64,000 nt of DNA from contig JAHEWK010000011.1 in assembly GCA_020740775.1 (NCBI GenBank), forward strand, positions 868,001 to 932,000, in the 5' to 3' direction. This stretch comes from Ilyonectria destructans. Taxonomy: Eukaryota; Ascomycota; Sordariomycetes; Hypocreales; Nectriaceae. Position numbers and translations under genes: made by a program. The notes under the pieces were generated by a model. The model was not told where the DNA came from, did no database searches, and saw only the letters and a list, made by a program, of their open reading frames with translations. Below are positions 9,507 through 20,063 of this stretch, piece by piece (within the stretch, counting starts at the first letter, position 1; each line of letters begins with the position of its first letter).

Positions 9507-11509
9507 TGCGGCGGCGGGAGGTGGTCGAATTTGGCGATCCTTGTGAGATAAGTGCTGATGCTGCTGCTGATGCCGTCAACCTTGTAAGTTGATTGGTCCC
9601 GGGCTTGTGGCGGGGTGTTGAAAGTCGATATCACACGGCAAGCAACAAAGCACACAACACAACTTTTCGCACTTTGAAATAATTTCCAGTCTGTCTCAAC
9701 GCGTCCTCGACATGAGCGTGTCGAGCACTTATACATAATTCCCCCATTCATTCCCCCATCAAACGCCGTGGCGCTGGGTCCTCAGCCCAAGGCAGATTTC
9801 CGGGCCTGGGCTTGCACTGGCGCTATGCTCTGCCGGACAGCTGCGTTAGCGCCTCAGCCGCACCGGCGTGGTGGCCACTGGCATGTCCCCCGTGGGCGGC
9901 GGCGGTGGGGAATGGCTCAAACGAGGCGCCGGCTAGGGAGGCCAGGGGAGAGGGCCAGAAGCCTCGGAGCCCTGGAGCCCTGCGATTAAAGCCTTGTTAG
10001 TAGGGTTGGGTTACGGCGTAGGCAATCGGGCGGTGGGATATGCGCCATGCGTTGCGGCGTACATGGTGCAGGTGGTGTAGTGCATACCAGTGCCAGCGGT
10101 CAAGTCGCTGTCCGTAGGGCGTGGCACAGCCTGGAAACGGGAATATTGGCTCCAGCTGCCACCCCTTGCCTAGTCCGGCACGCCGGCATAGAGAGAAGCG
10201 AGTTCACCCAATTGCCAGACCATCACCAGATCCTAAAAAAAGAGTTTCACAGCGGAGGATTAAGCCCGAGCGGCTCGCACTGCAGTCCCAGTTTGATCAC
10301 TTCCTAATCTCCCACCTTATTTCCCACTCCTCGCGTGTTTATCAGTGAGTCCCACAGGCTGTTCCCAGCCTCTCCCGCGCATATCTGATCTGGGGGATTT
10401 GGGGAATCTCGGGAGGCCAACGGCGCACCGATATCTGGATCATACATGCACATACCTAACTACACTTCATGTCGATCTGGGGCGGGGGGAAGAGGGGACA
10501 ATAGATAGGCTCGTGTTCGTGCTACGGATCACAGCCGAGCTCTTACGGACGGGAGAGAGACGGCAGGATTTTGGGCCGAGCTCCACTGGCAATATCCAAG
10601 TGCCGGGATGCCAGGGCGATGCTGCCGACGCATGCCCTGGACTCCTCGTCTGGAGTTTCCTTTCGCAGGATGCCATTGCAGCGGCACGACCATGGCAGAG
10701 GGCATCAAAGGACGGAATGCTGCCGTCGGCCGACTGCTCTGCCAGCAACAATTATACCCGTCCCGCTGCTCATTGGGCCGTTGTCGAAGCATGGAGGCTG
10801 TGTCGTCGCTGCAGCCATAAGTCTTGTTTGGCGCCCAGGTGAATTGGTGTCGTAGGAAGGCTGAAGCCACCCCCTGTTGGCTGATGCAGGCTACGGAACT
10901 AGACACGGAACTAGATACGCAGGGCGTTATCGCAAGGCGAGAGAGCCCCAACGTCAAATCCAGCTGGCCATGGTTTGTGCATCACGAGCTTGCCGACGTG
11001 GTACTGTGGTATGCATTGTGGACACTGCCAGTCTCGGCACCTACGCAGTCGGTTCTGCACTGAAACATACTATTGATGATTCATGTAAGAGTCATGTTTG
11101 AATCGTGCCGGATTGGCCATGGTATCTTGTTGGCTACTTATGGACTTGTAATTGCACATGGCGTTTTGTGGCTTGCCTATTGCCATCGTAGCCGCCGTGG
11201 GCTTGTGTTGAAGCTGTCCAGCCGAGGCCAGCGTCAAAGCCTGGCGTCGGACTCGGCGTCAAGCCCTGTGCGTGTCAAGCCTTTTGCCCCTGGCCCTGCC
11301 GCCGCCCATCCTGCATCCTGCCAGGCTCTAGTTACTTGGCTGGCGCCTTGGCCATTTTGAGCTCTCCCGTGTTTATGAGCGAGGATCCCCGATCCACTCT
11401 CAGCTGTCGCCTGCCGCCTGTCTGACATGACAGGTTCACCAGTCTGTTGGAGTCGCCGTTTCTTCCCATCCGTGCTTCCCGTCTGTCCGTCTTGTCTGCT
11501 TTCGCCAAC
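9507..11509. other. Intergenic region
   Basis: No gene is supported in these 2 kb between the MARVEL gene's start and the xylitol dehydrogenase's stop. Open frames (for example 10345-10842 on +) have no recognisable domains or splice structure. A possible last exon of the dehydrogenase lies at about 11339-11423 on the minus strand, with low support. Confidence 0.45.
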
Positions 11510-12646
11510 TTACAGAGTCTCGTTGGGGCCGGCAATCAGCACCTTGATCGCCTCGCCCTCCTTGACCTTCTTGAAGGCCTCCTCGGCCTGCTTGAACTCG
11601 ACGGTGCCCGTGACGAGCTTCTTGACGTCGACCTTGCCGCTGGCCACCAGCTCGACGGCCAGAGGGTAGTCGCCGGGGCCGTAGCGGAACGAGCCGCTGA
11701 CGGTCATCTCCTTGATGCACATGGCCATGATGGGGAAGGTGATGTCCGACTTGCCCATGCCGCCCTGCACGTAGTGGCCGCCGACCTTGACGACGTGGAT
11801 GCTGGTCTGGATCGAGGGCTCGGCGCCGCTGGCGTCAATGACGACGTCGGCACCGTCGGGCAGCTCGGCGAGCTCCAGCAGCGCCTTTGCGTTCTCCTCG
11901 GCGGAGACGCGCTGGGAGGTGTAGATGTGGGTGGAAGCAAAGTCCTTGGCGAAGTCGAGCTTGGACTGGACAATGTCGACGCTGACAATCTTGGTGGCGC
12001 CGTAGGCTTTGGCAACGGCGGCGCAAAGCAGACCGACGGGGCCGGCACCCATGACGACGACAGAGTTGCCGGGCTTCACGTTGGCCTGCTTGACGATGTG
12101 GACGGCGACGGCCAGGGGCTCGATCAGAGCACCCTCCTGCTGGGACACGTTGTCGGGCAGCTTGAAGCAGAAGTCGGAGGGGGCGACCCAGTATCCGGTC
12201 AGGGTGCCGTCATAGGGAGGGGTGGCGGCGAAGACCATATCCGGGCAAAGGTTGTACTTGCCAGCAGTGCAGTTGGGGCATCGTCGGCACGGGTATCCAG
12301 GCTCAAGCGCGACGCGGTCGCCGACTTTGAGTGTGGTGACGGCCTCACCGACCTCGACAATGGTACCGGACGACTCGTGGCCCAGAACCATGGGGTCCTT
12401 GACGACGAACTTGCCAATGGCACCGTGGACCCAGTAGTGGACATCGGAACCGCAGATGCCGGTGTAGTTGATGGCGACGAGGACGTCGTGGGGGGTCTTG
12501 AGAGTGGGCTTGGGGCGCTCCTCGAAGGAGACGTCACCGGGCTTGTTGAGGACGAAGGACAGGTTCTACACGAGGGGTGCCGGTCAGCGAATCTGCAACG
12601 ATGCCCGAGTGGGCGGCGAATTGGGTGTTGAACGTACGCTGGCCAT
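11510..12646 (-). CDS. xdh1: Xylitol dehydrogenase (D-xylulose reductase)
   Basis: Two exons: a 9-base first exon (12638-12646, Met-Ala-Ser) and 11510-12565, separated by a 72-base intron, give 354 residues. It is a zinc medium-chain dehydrogenase that oxidises xylitol to D-xylulose with NAD+, linking xylose and arabinose catabolism to the pentose phosphate pathway. Visible landmarks are the catalytic zinc site Cys41 (GICGSD) and His66-Glu67 (GHES), the structural zinc cysteines 96, 99, 102 and 110, and the Rossmann loop GAGPVG at 176-181. Asp200 at the end of the second strand (SVDIVQ) favours NAD+. No targeting signal is seen, so it is cytosolic. The stop codon sits inside CTGTAAGT, a perfect splice donor, so the true C-terminus may be longer. 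L-arabinitol 4-dehydrogenase is the main alternative. Confidence 0.9.
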
Positions 12647-15600
12647 TGCTGCGGTTGGGTGGATGAGTTGGGGGATGGATTGGCGAGAGAGGGATGACGG
12701 AGAGGAGGGGAATTAGGAATTGGGGCCTGGTTTTCTATTCCGCTTTTTTTATTGCGCTCCCGATCTCGGTGGGTATCGTGAGGCTTGAGGAGGGTCCCTG
12801 GCTAGCCAAGTTGTTGAGAGACGGGGGGGTTATCGTGACGTGCGGCAGTGTGGGTGTGGTGAGAGTATCGTCGCGGGACCTTTTGCTCGTTTTATATATT
12901 TCGTGGCGGGGGAGTTGGGGGAGTTGTTTTCAGGATGCCGGTTTCCATCCGGCCGGGAAAATGTTCTGATGAAGGCGACTGCTGCCGCTCAAATAGAATG
13001 GCGAGATGGACTGATGAGGGCAGCCATGACGACGGAGCTCCCCAGTCCATCCAATCCATCACATCACATGCCGCCCTGCCGCGCTTCCATCTTTTCTCAC
13101 CTGCTCACTCACACCCCCACGACGGAGACGCACCGACGCGGGGCACACGGTGGATGGTAGGTCCTGAGTACTTGGATGTCAGGTTCCCCAGGCAGACGGT
13201 ATGTCCTGTTTTGGCGAAGGCGGTGAATTGCAGGGTGTGAATGCGTCATGTTCAAGCTGGGCCAGCCAGAATTCTGCCGTCATCCCCGTTTTCTGGACCT
13301 GGATTTCAAGTACCTCTGACCTCGCCTTCACTGACGGACCCCGCGATGGACCGCAAGCCAAGGGGAGCTCGCACCAATGCCGGGAGACCTGGCTGCAAGA
13401 CTCGACCCAGGAAGAGCTGGCCGGCCCCACCACCGCACCACGAGCACCGCCAATTTCTCTCCCGCTTCTCTCCCAAGTCCCGCGCTACGGAGGGCGGCGG
13501 CGGCCATGGCATTCGGTGACGGGGGCGCTTGAATCGAAGAGCGGGTTTGTTCGTGGGACGGACCAATTTAGCCAGCGCCTTTACCCGCTCCAATGGCTGC
13601 CGAGGGAGCTCGAGACGATCCACCGGGCACAGGTCCGACCGTCGGTGAGTCGCAGAGATGGCTTCGTAATAGCTGGAGCGAGGGCCGAGTTGTTGAGAAG
13701 TGGATTCCGCCGTGTGCCTGCGTGTGCCTGTGTGTGCTGGTGTCTATCTCTCTGTGTGTGCTGTCAGATGTCTCGTGTTTGTCGACCTGTTGCGTAAAGG
13801 TGAGCCCAGCCTTCGCTTCTGCCGGGTTGGTGTGGGGAACCATCCCTCGCCTATCGCCCGGACCGGGACATGGAAGCAGCTCTCGGGAGACTGGATGTGA
13901 CCTGAGAGCGGGCTATCGATTCATCTCACAAGGAGACCGCGTCCTACAATTTACATGACCCGAGGCCGTGCTCATTCAATGCGATGCTGTCCTCGTTGGT
14001 TCCTGGTTCCTAGTCCCTCGCATGTCGTTGATCCCAGCATGGGAGCCGCGGCGGGGGTAGGTGGCAGCTTCCGCGGGGTGGTCTAGGGTGGGTTGGCGTG
14101 AGGCTTCAGGGGGTTAATTAGTGGGCTTTTGCACTTGGGACGGGTGCATGGACTCACTGTCTGAGCGCTGGAGTGATTATTGCTCCACTCGTCGCGAAAA
14201 CGGGACAGAGGTTCAAAACGTTCAAGACGAGGCGGAGGCTTCAACCGCCTATATATATACCTGTTTTCCTGTCGTATGTTGCACGCAGTTCTTACCGAGT
14301 GGTAACAACCCTGATGGCTTTCGCCGTTCATTCTCTTTACAGGCGCGGGAAAGAAACCACCTGGCAGCCCGGTGGACAAACCCAATGCCACCAACACCAT
14401 CTGCGAAAAAGGGACTGACCGCCACAGCCCGGCAACTCAACTTGCAGCTCCCGGTTCCGAGCAAGGGGCAACAGAGCTCGAGATTTGCTACTACCCACAC
14501 TCGATCCTATTGTCGCTGAAAACGTGCTCGTTTCAACCGTCGCATCACGCTGTGGCGTGGCGTTCGGATCATCGGGGTAACGGATAGCATGCATGCATGT
14601 GCGAATGGGCTCAGAGGCGGACGACACATGTTTCTGCGGTGCATGTCGTGGCAGACATCGTACGTCTACGGCGTGTGATGAGACAACTTTGTCCTCGTTT
14701 CATTCTGAGGTTGTTGCCTCCTGTCCAGAACGTCATGCATCTTCGGGAGATGGGAGTCTGTCCCCAACCCTGGTCCGCATCGATCTACATACACACATGC
14801 TCGGCATTTTGTAAATGCCACTAGCACATGCATGTCCTGATAACTCTCATAAGATCATGTATCCTTGCCCTTTTAGGACAATGTTTCTAAATGCACGCCT
14901 TACATACATGTTGTAAGACTATTGATAGGCACATGTGCTACGTCCATCTCAGCTTCTTGTCCCTGGCGAGCTTCGCATCAATGTTTTTTACTATTTTGGA
15001 TTATTATCAATTATGCCTCACTCAAAACACTGCCTCCGCCATGGAATTTATATTGTGTTGTTAATTAAGTTGAGAATTTTACATACCAAATAATCTACCA
15101 TGGCGAATCTGTTGCTAGTTTTACCAAGAAAGAACAACGCCGTTCATATTCATAGTGTTCTTAGTTTGGGGCCTGGGGGATGATGTTCGGCTCGATCAAC
15201 TTTCCCTGCCTCCCTCATTATTCTCAAGCCCATTGTGCTTCCGCTCACGGCTAAATACACATTTCTCGTCTTTGGTGGGCCTTCAATATCATCCGGACGG
15301 CTTCTAATTCAGACTATTCTGCTAGTAGCACGCTTGGAGTTGGTGGGCGGGGGCTGAGTGGGACTCCTCCGGTCCCGGGCCCGAAGCAATGAGAGCCGAT
15401 GGCTCCGCCGGTGGCACGGAGGTTGGGGGGTTGGGCCGATGAGAAATGTTCACGGCACACGATGCCGCATGATTCTGGCGCTGAAATCCGAGCACAAATC
15501 TTTTTTTAAGTCTAAGGCGTAGTTATAATCTATCCGCACCAATATGCCGCCTACCTGCTCCAGAAGCCTCATTTCGTCGTTTGCCGTATTCTCACGTTTT

Positions 15601-15697
15601 GTGTTGGATGAGGCTCTATCGTCTCCCATCACGTCATCCCCTGCCCTCAGCCTCACCCCTCCAATCCACGTCTTATTCATCATCTTTTAAATCCTTA
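12647..15697. other. Intergenic region
   Basis: About 3 kb between the start of xylitol dehydrogenase and the stop of the sulfotransferase-like gene. CT-rich leader-like sequence lies next to 12647 on the minus strand. A (TG)n-like run occurs near 13720-13760 and an AT-rich patch near 14830-15150. No gene is supported. Confidence 0.45.
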
Positions 15698-16525
15698 TCA
15701 ACGCCCGCTCCTCCTCAGCATGATCCATGACCCAACTCCCACCGCCATGGCACTGCCAACCCACGGCATAACTACCTTAAGGGCAACCAACATGTTCCTC
15801 TGGACCTTGTTCACAATCACTCGCCGCAGCTCCGCCGCCTCGTTGACCCACGGGAACTCGACGTCCGGCTCCGGCTTGTCGAGGAACTCGCAGAGTGGCT
15901 CCCACCCTTCGCCCATGGTGTACTCGAGCAGCTGACCCGGCGGCACCATCTCGCGGATCGTGCGGTGGTGACGGTCGTACGCCTCGCGCGCGTTTGCCCG
16001 CAACTCTTCAACGTTGTGTGCTTCGAATAGGCCCAGAAGCTGCTTCCGCGAAGCGACACCTGAGAACGAGCCGACGAGCGGCTCGATGACGGAGATGGAG
16101 AACTGGCCGAACGTGCTCCAGAGATTGCTGATGACGCCCTCGTTGAGGCTCTTCCACCACTTGTCAAAGTCGCGCACGACGAGGAGCACTTTGGCATCAG
16201 GATACGCCTCGATGAGCTGTGGCGCGAAGGCGGCGGCCACGTCGGTGACGGCCTCGCAATGCCCCCAGAGCTCGTCCCATTGCTCGCGGGTAAAAGGCTT
16301 GCCCGTGTACGTGGGGAGCACAGGGAACGACGCGTCGGCGGCACGATCTAAGATGGCCCAGTCATCCAGGTCATCGAGGGCCTTGATGCCGTGGTAGACG
16401 TCCTTGTAGCCCAGAATGGTGAGGGCCTCGGCGATGGACGCGGTTCCGGTTCGCATGGGGCCCAGTGCGAGGATCTTCATCTCCCGCTTCGGCTTTGCCG
16501 CGGGGGTTGTTGTGGCTGCGGACAT
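15698..16525 (-). CDS. P-loop sulfotransferase-like protein (Sulfotransferase_4 type)
   Basis: An intronless 275-residue protein. Near the N-terminus, MKILALGPMRTGTASIAEAL is the 5'-phosphosulfate-binding P-loop typical of the fungal sulfotransferase-like family. The middle contains VLLVVRDFDKWWKSL, matching the family's second nucleotide-binding stretch (RDP/RDF-x-WW-x-S). Cytosolic use of PAPS is expected for the superfamily, but no substrate is known for this fungal branch. The C-terminus has a hydrophobic segment (VVMPWVGSAMAVGVGSWIML) followed by RRSGR, suggesting a tail anchor facing the cytosol. It lies 400 bases downstream of the Na+/H+ antiporter on the same strand; nothing shows a functional link. 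Confidence 0.85.
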   Translation of the reverse strand: MSAATTTPAAKPKREMKILALGPMRTGTASIAEALTILGYKDVYHGIKALDDLDDWAILDRAADASFPVLPTYTGKPFTREQWDELWGHCEAVTDVAAAFAPQLIEAYPDAKVLLVVRDFDKWWKSLNEGVISNLWSTFGQFSISVIEPLVGSFSGVASRKQLLGLFEAHNVEELRANAREAYDRHHRTIREMVPPGQLLEYTMGEGWEPLCEFLDKPEPDVEFPWVNEAAELRRVIVNKVQRNMLVALKVVMPWVGSAMAVGVGSWIMLRRSGR

Positions 16526-16925
16526 GATTGTGGTGATTCTGAAGTTTCTGGTGTATCAAGCGATCAGAGTTTGATCCTCGAGTTCACGGAAAGGAGTCGG
16601 TAAGTTTAGCTTTGGGCGCCGATTTACTCCCAACTTAGGGTCAGAGTCATGATGAGTTGGTCACTAGCCCCACCGAAATCCTACGTCGAGTTCCCGCTCT
16701 ATATTCATTCTATCCTATTAATCTAGGAGGAACAGCTCACACGGCCGCTTTGGGGCCCTTAATACTCCGCATGCTCCTGGCAATTGGTCTCTCGCGATGT
16801 CCCAAGACTCCAATGGTACGTGGAAAAGCAGACCGCTCAAAAGAATAAAACACCCGAGGAAACAACAAAGCTAGCGTCCGACGTTCTCTCAGATGTCCAA
16901 ATCGCGTCCCCGTTTATCCACGACG
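16526..16925. other. Short intergenic region between two minus-strand genes
   Basis: This holds the upstream region of the sulfotransferase-like gene and the downstream region of the antiporter. Nothing else is visible. Confidence 0.5.
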
Positions 16926-18832
16926 CTAAATTACGTGTCGCATGGTCGCTCGCCTCTCCTCCCGCTTTTCTTCCATCTCGATCCGCTCCTCCGTTGTACT
17001 CGGGCCATCGGCCGACGACCCGCCCCTTCGCCAGCTCTCAAGAGTCGGCAAATCAACCGCCTCAATCGGCCGACTGAAGCGGTTATATGCGATAAGGGTA
17101 TCGGAACCCGTCATTGCAGCGTTGGCCGGGAGTGCTTCTCGGACAGACGAACACCACATCTCGATGGCGTCGTCGTGAATAGGCTTCACGCCGAGATACC
17201 TGTAGAGAATATCCAATGCCGGTATTGACAAGCCGTGAACGACGATAGAAAAGAAGACGAGCCAGTACACAATTGGCCCGAGGATCTCCACCAGGTGCGT
17301 TTCCTCGGCATCGCCATCACCAATATCAGGAAACAAACGGCGGGCATATTCGACGTAGAAGACCGCACCCGCACCAATGGGACCAAAGTAGCCCATGAAA
17401 AGCGCTTCCTTGTAGTTTGCGCACACGGGCTTCATCAACTTGTACGCAGCAAGAACAGCTGGGATCCGACGGAACAATAGAACCAAGAAGCCTAAAAGGA
17501 AAAGCCGCCCAATAGTGAGGCCAGTTCCTTCTGGATTATGGAACTCGGCCCATGGGATGATGGTTCCAATGTAGAAAAAGCCGCCAAAATTTAGAAGCAA
17601 GGTAAAAACCTGGTTTACTTCGTCATGGCGCCGCTCAGTTTCTTTGAGATAGTGGTCATCCCAGTTGAGAGCACAGCCGGCCACGAAGCAGGCCAAAGAG
17701 TCGTCAGTCCCGATTGCGCCGCAGGTACCGACAATGAACATCCCCAACGCAGATGGGAAGAGGAGATAGGATTCATTGTCGATCCATTTCCTAGACCGTT
17801 AGTTGTGTTCAATTGAGTTCGTTGGAAGGCATACTTCTTGAGGCAAAAACGAATGGCTTTACAAGACCCGAATCCAATCACAGCCCCGTATAGGACAGAC
17901 AGCAAGATCATGTAGAGCCATGTCTCAAGAAACCATTCTTTGAGGGCGACGCCAATGCCACCGCCTAGACGCCCAACGCCTTCGGCTGGGAGAAGCTCAA
18001 TTTGGTTCGAGGTGCCTCCATCTTCCCCTATATCATGGGCGTGTCGCATCATGTAGACAGCAATCATCAAAAACGGGAACCCGAATCCATCATTGGCACC
18101 GGCCTCGGAGGAGATGATTTCTCGCAGCGGCCGGGCAACAAACATATCGGCAAACGGGCCCTTTGCAATGGCCTGCGAGAGAACGGGATCGGTGCAAGTG
18201 ACGCAGGCTGCGATGACGAGAGCGGGGAGTATGGTCAACTTGGGCGTCGTTGCTAGAACACAAAGCGTAGTGGCAAGCCACATCATTGTCATGATGGGGA
18301 GCAAGCACATTGCCATTTCTTTCCCGCGTGCCCAAAGGTAGCGAGCTGGGAGCTGATATCCTGCGATGACAAGCTGGAGTCCGATCATGACCCGTGTGAC
18401 GCCCTGTGAAAGTCAGCACCATTATTCTTACCGCACTGGTGGTAGATGTGCAAGTAATGTCGGTATTCTGTAGGAAGCGTACCAAGGTGATATCATGCGT
18501 CTGGTCCTTCACTGCATGGCCCCATTCCTGACTGTCAATGAACTTTGCTGCTACTGGCCCGAGAGCTATACCCATCACCACTGCCGGGACTATGTACAAA
18601 TGTCAAGAGTCAGTCAATTCTTTTATTGCACGAAGGCTCCAATACGATGTAAGACTTACGGGCTACCCCCAGGTACCAGACCTGCTTGATCACAACTGAA
18701 ATGAGGCCATAGAGGACAATAAAGGCGCCTGTGGGGGTTAGTTTGGTCACAATATTGCTCGATTCAAACCATCGTGAGCTTACCCAGCGCTCCAAGGACA
18801 ATGTTGAGACTGCATATATCTAGAGAAGGCAT
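16926..18832 (-). CDS. Plasma-membrane-type Na+/H+ antiporter (Nha1/Sod2 class, CPA1)
   Basis: Five exons (18784-18832, 18660-18728, 18483-18589, 17835-18403, 16926-17790) total 1659 bases and give 552 residues. The start MPSLDICSLNIVLGALGAF resembles fungal Nha1/Sod2 N-termini, and WYLGVALPAVVMGIALGP is the next helix. The exchanger core is present: TCTDPVLSQAIAKG with Asp147, and SEAGANDGFGFPF with Asp180, the Asp residues expected to bind the cation. Many hydrophobic helices follow. The protein would exchange cytosolic Na+ (or K+) for external H+. It is near Sod2 in length and lacks the long regulatory tail of yeast Nha1; the tail is charged (TTEERIEMEEKREERR). An Ena-type ATPase gene lies just upstream on the same strand, supporting a role in salt tolerance. 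Confidence 0.93.
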
Positions 18833-20063
18833 CTCAAAATGGCGCCATTGCTTCAGTAGACTTGAAAATGCCAAGAAAAAGATCGAGGCTCAAACGGGAT
18901 CTAGAACCAGAAAGGACTAGGAAGGGTAGATATGTGCCGAGCCGCCTCAGGACAAGGAGACCCTCCCAGGCGATGATGGCACCGGAACCATCTCCCTTGA
19001 TCTACAAGTTCCATCACACCCAAGTCCCAGGAGACAAGACAAATAGTGGGACGGGTAAGCCATGATAAGGACGCGGCCAAGGATGAATGCCGCTAGCCGA
19101 GGAAGGGAATGCGTACGACTCGAGATACAATGGGACAAGCCTCCCAAAGTGCTTACAGAATGTCTCGTCACGGATTCCCGGCGGCGCTGCGACAGTATCG
19201 ACGTTGTGCACGGCACCGAGTTCCCGGCCGGTCCGAATGCAAATGAGTGGCTCCGTTGGCGACCGGGTGTGGGAGACACTCCGTGGTTTAGTTCTCGGGG
19301 AGACATGCCATTTGAATCGATTACGAAGAAGTCTCCTTGTCAGGTTCCTCTTCTGTCTCTTAGGCCTCCGCAAAACAAATGAGTCGCTGGCGATCGTAAT
19401 CGGGCTTGGAAGTAGCCATGTCTCAGACCGACGGCCAGTTTGCGGTATCTGGAAATCTATTTACAGGTACTACCTAGTAATTTAATCATGCTACTCCCTA
19501 GGAATTACGTAGCTAACATCAGCATGGGATGACTTTCTCTGCTGCGGCGAAATACACTTCAACGTCATTTGGCTGCTGGTTCTCAACATTAAACTGCCTA
19601 CCGCCACACGTTTTTCATTCAAAAGTCTCATTGGCCCCGACACTCATGGCTATGTTTAAGGTCATAAAATTCATAAATCCAAATTTGTTGGTTTGTAGGA
19701 GCATGTTAGGCTACTTATGGTAGGTACTTTTGGGCTCGAAATTCCATCCATCAATGCATAAGGAAGGCCTCAAGTTTCATTCTTCGTCATCCTCCTCGCC
19801 TCACACCTTCCACCCAATCGAATCGTCCTCGGAGGGACTTTGACACAATTCGGATAATCCGGCATAGCCGGGCTCTTTCTGTTATATTCAGATTTGTTGC
19901 ACCGCCACCGTCTTGAACCACGTTGCCATTGTCTCGTGGTCCTGCGCCGCTCCTCGTAAAGGCGCACCTTGCCTTATTGTTTGATACAACCTTGAGAAGG
20001 GGATGATATATTGCCTTGCATGTGTAAGTCTCACCACTCTAGGGCCGGCCCGCGCCTAGGAGT
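18833..20063. other. Intergenic region between antiporter and Ena ATPase
   Basis: About 1.2 kb separates the Ena ATPase stop from the antiporter start. Frames at 18947-19373 on the minus strand and 19062-19382 on the plus strand are open but match no family I know. The antiporter promoter should lie here. Confidence 0.5.

Noticed and set aside
11447..12631. 394-codon plus-strand frame
   Set aside because: It is the antisense shadow of xylitol dehydrogenase, which has clear motifs on the other strand.
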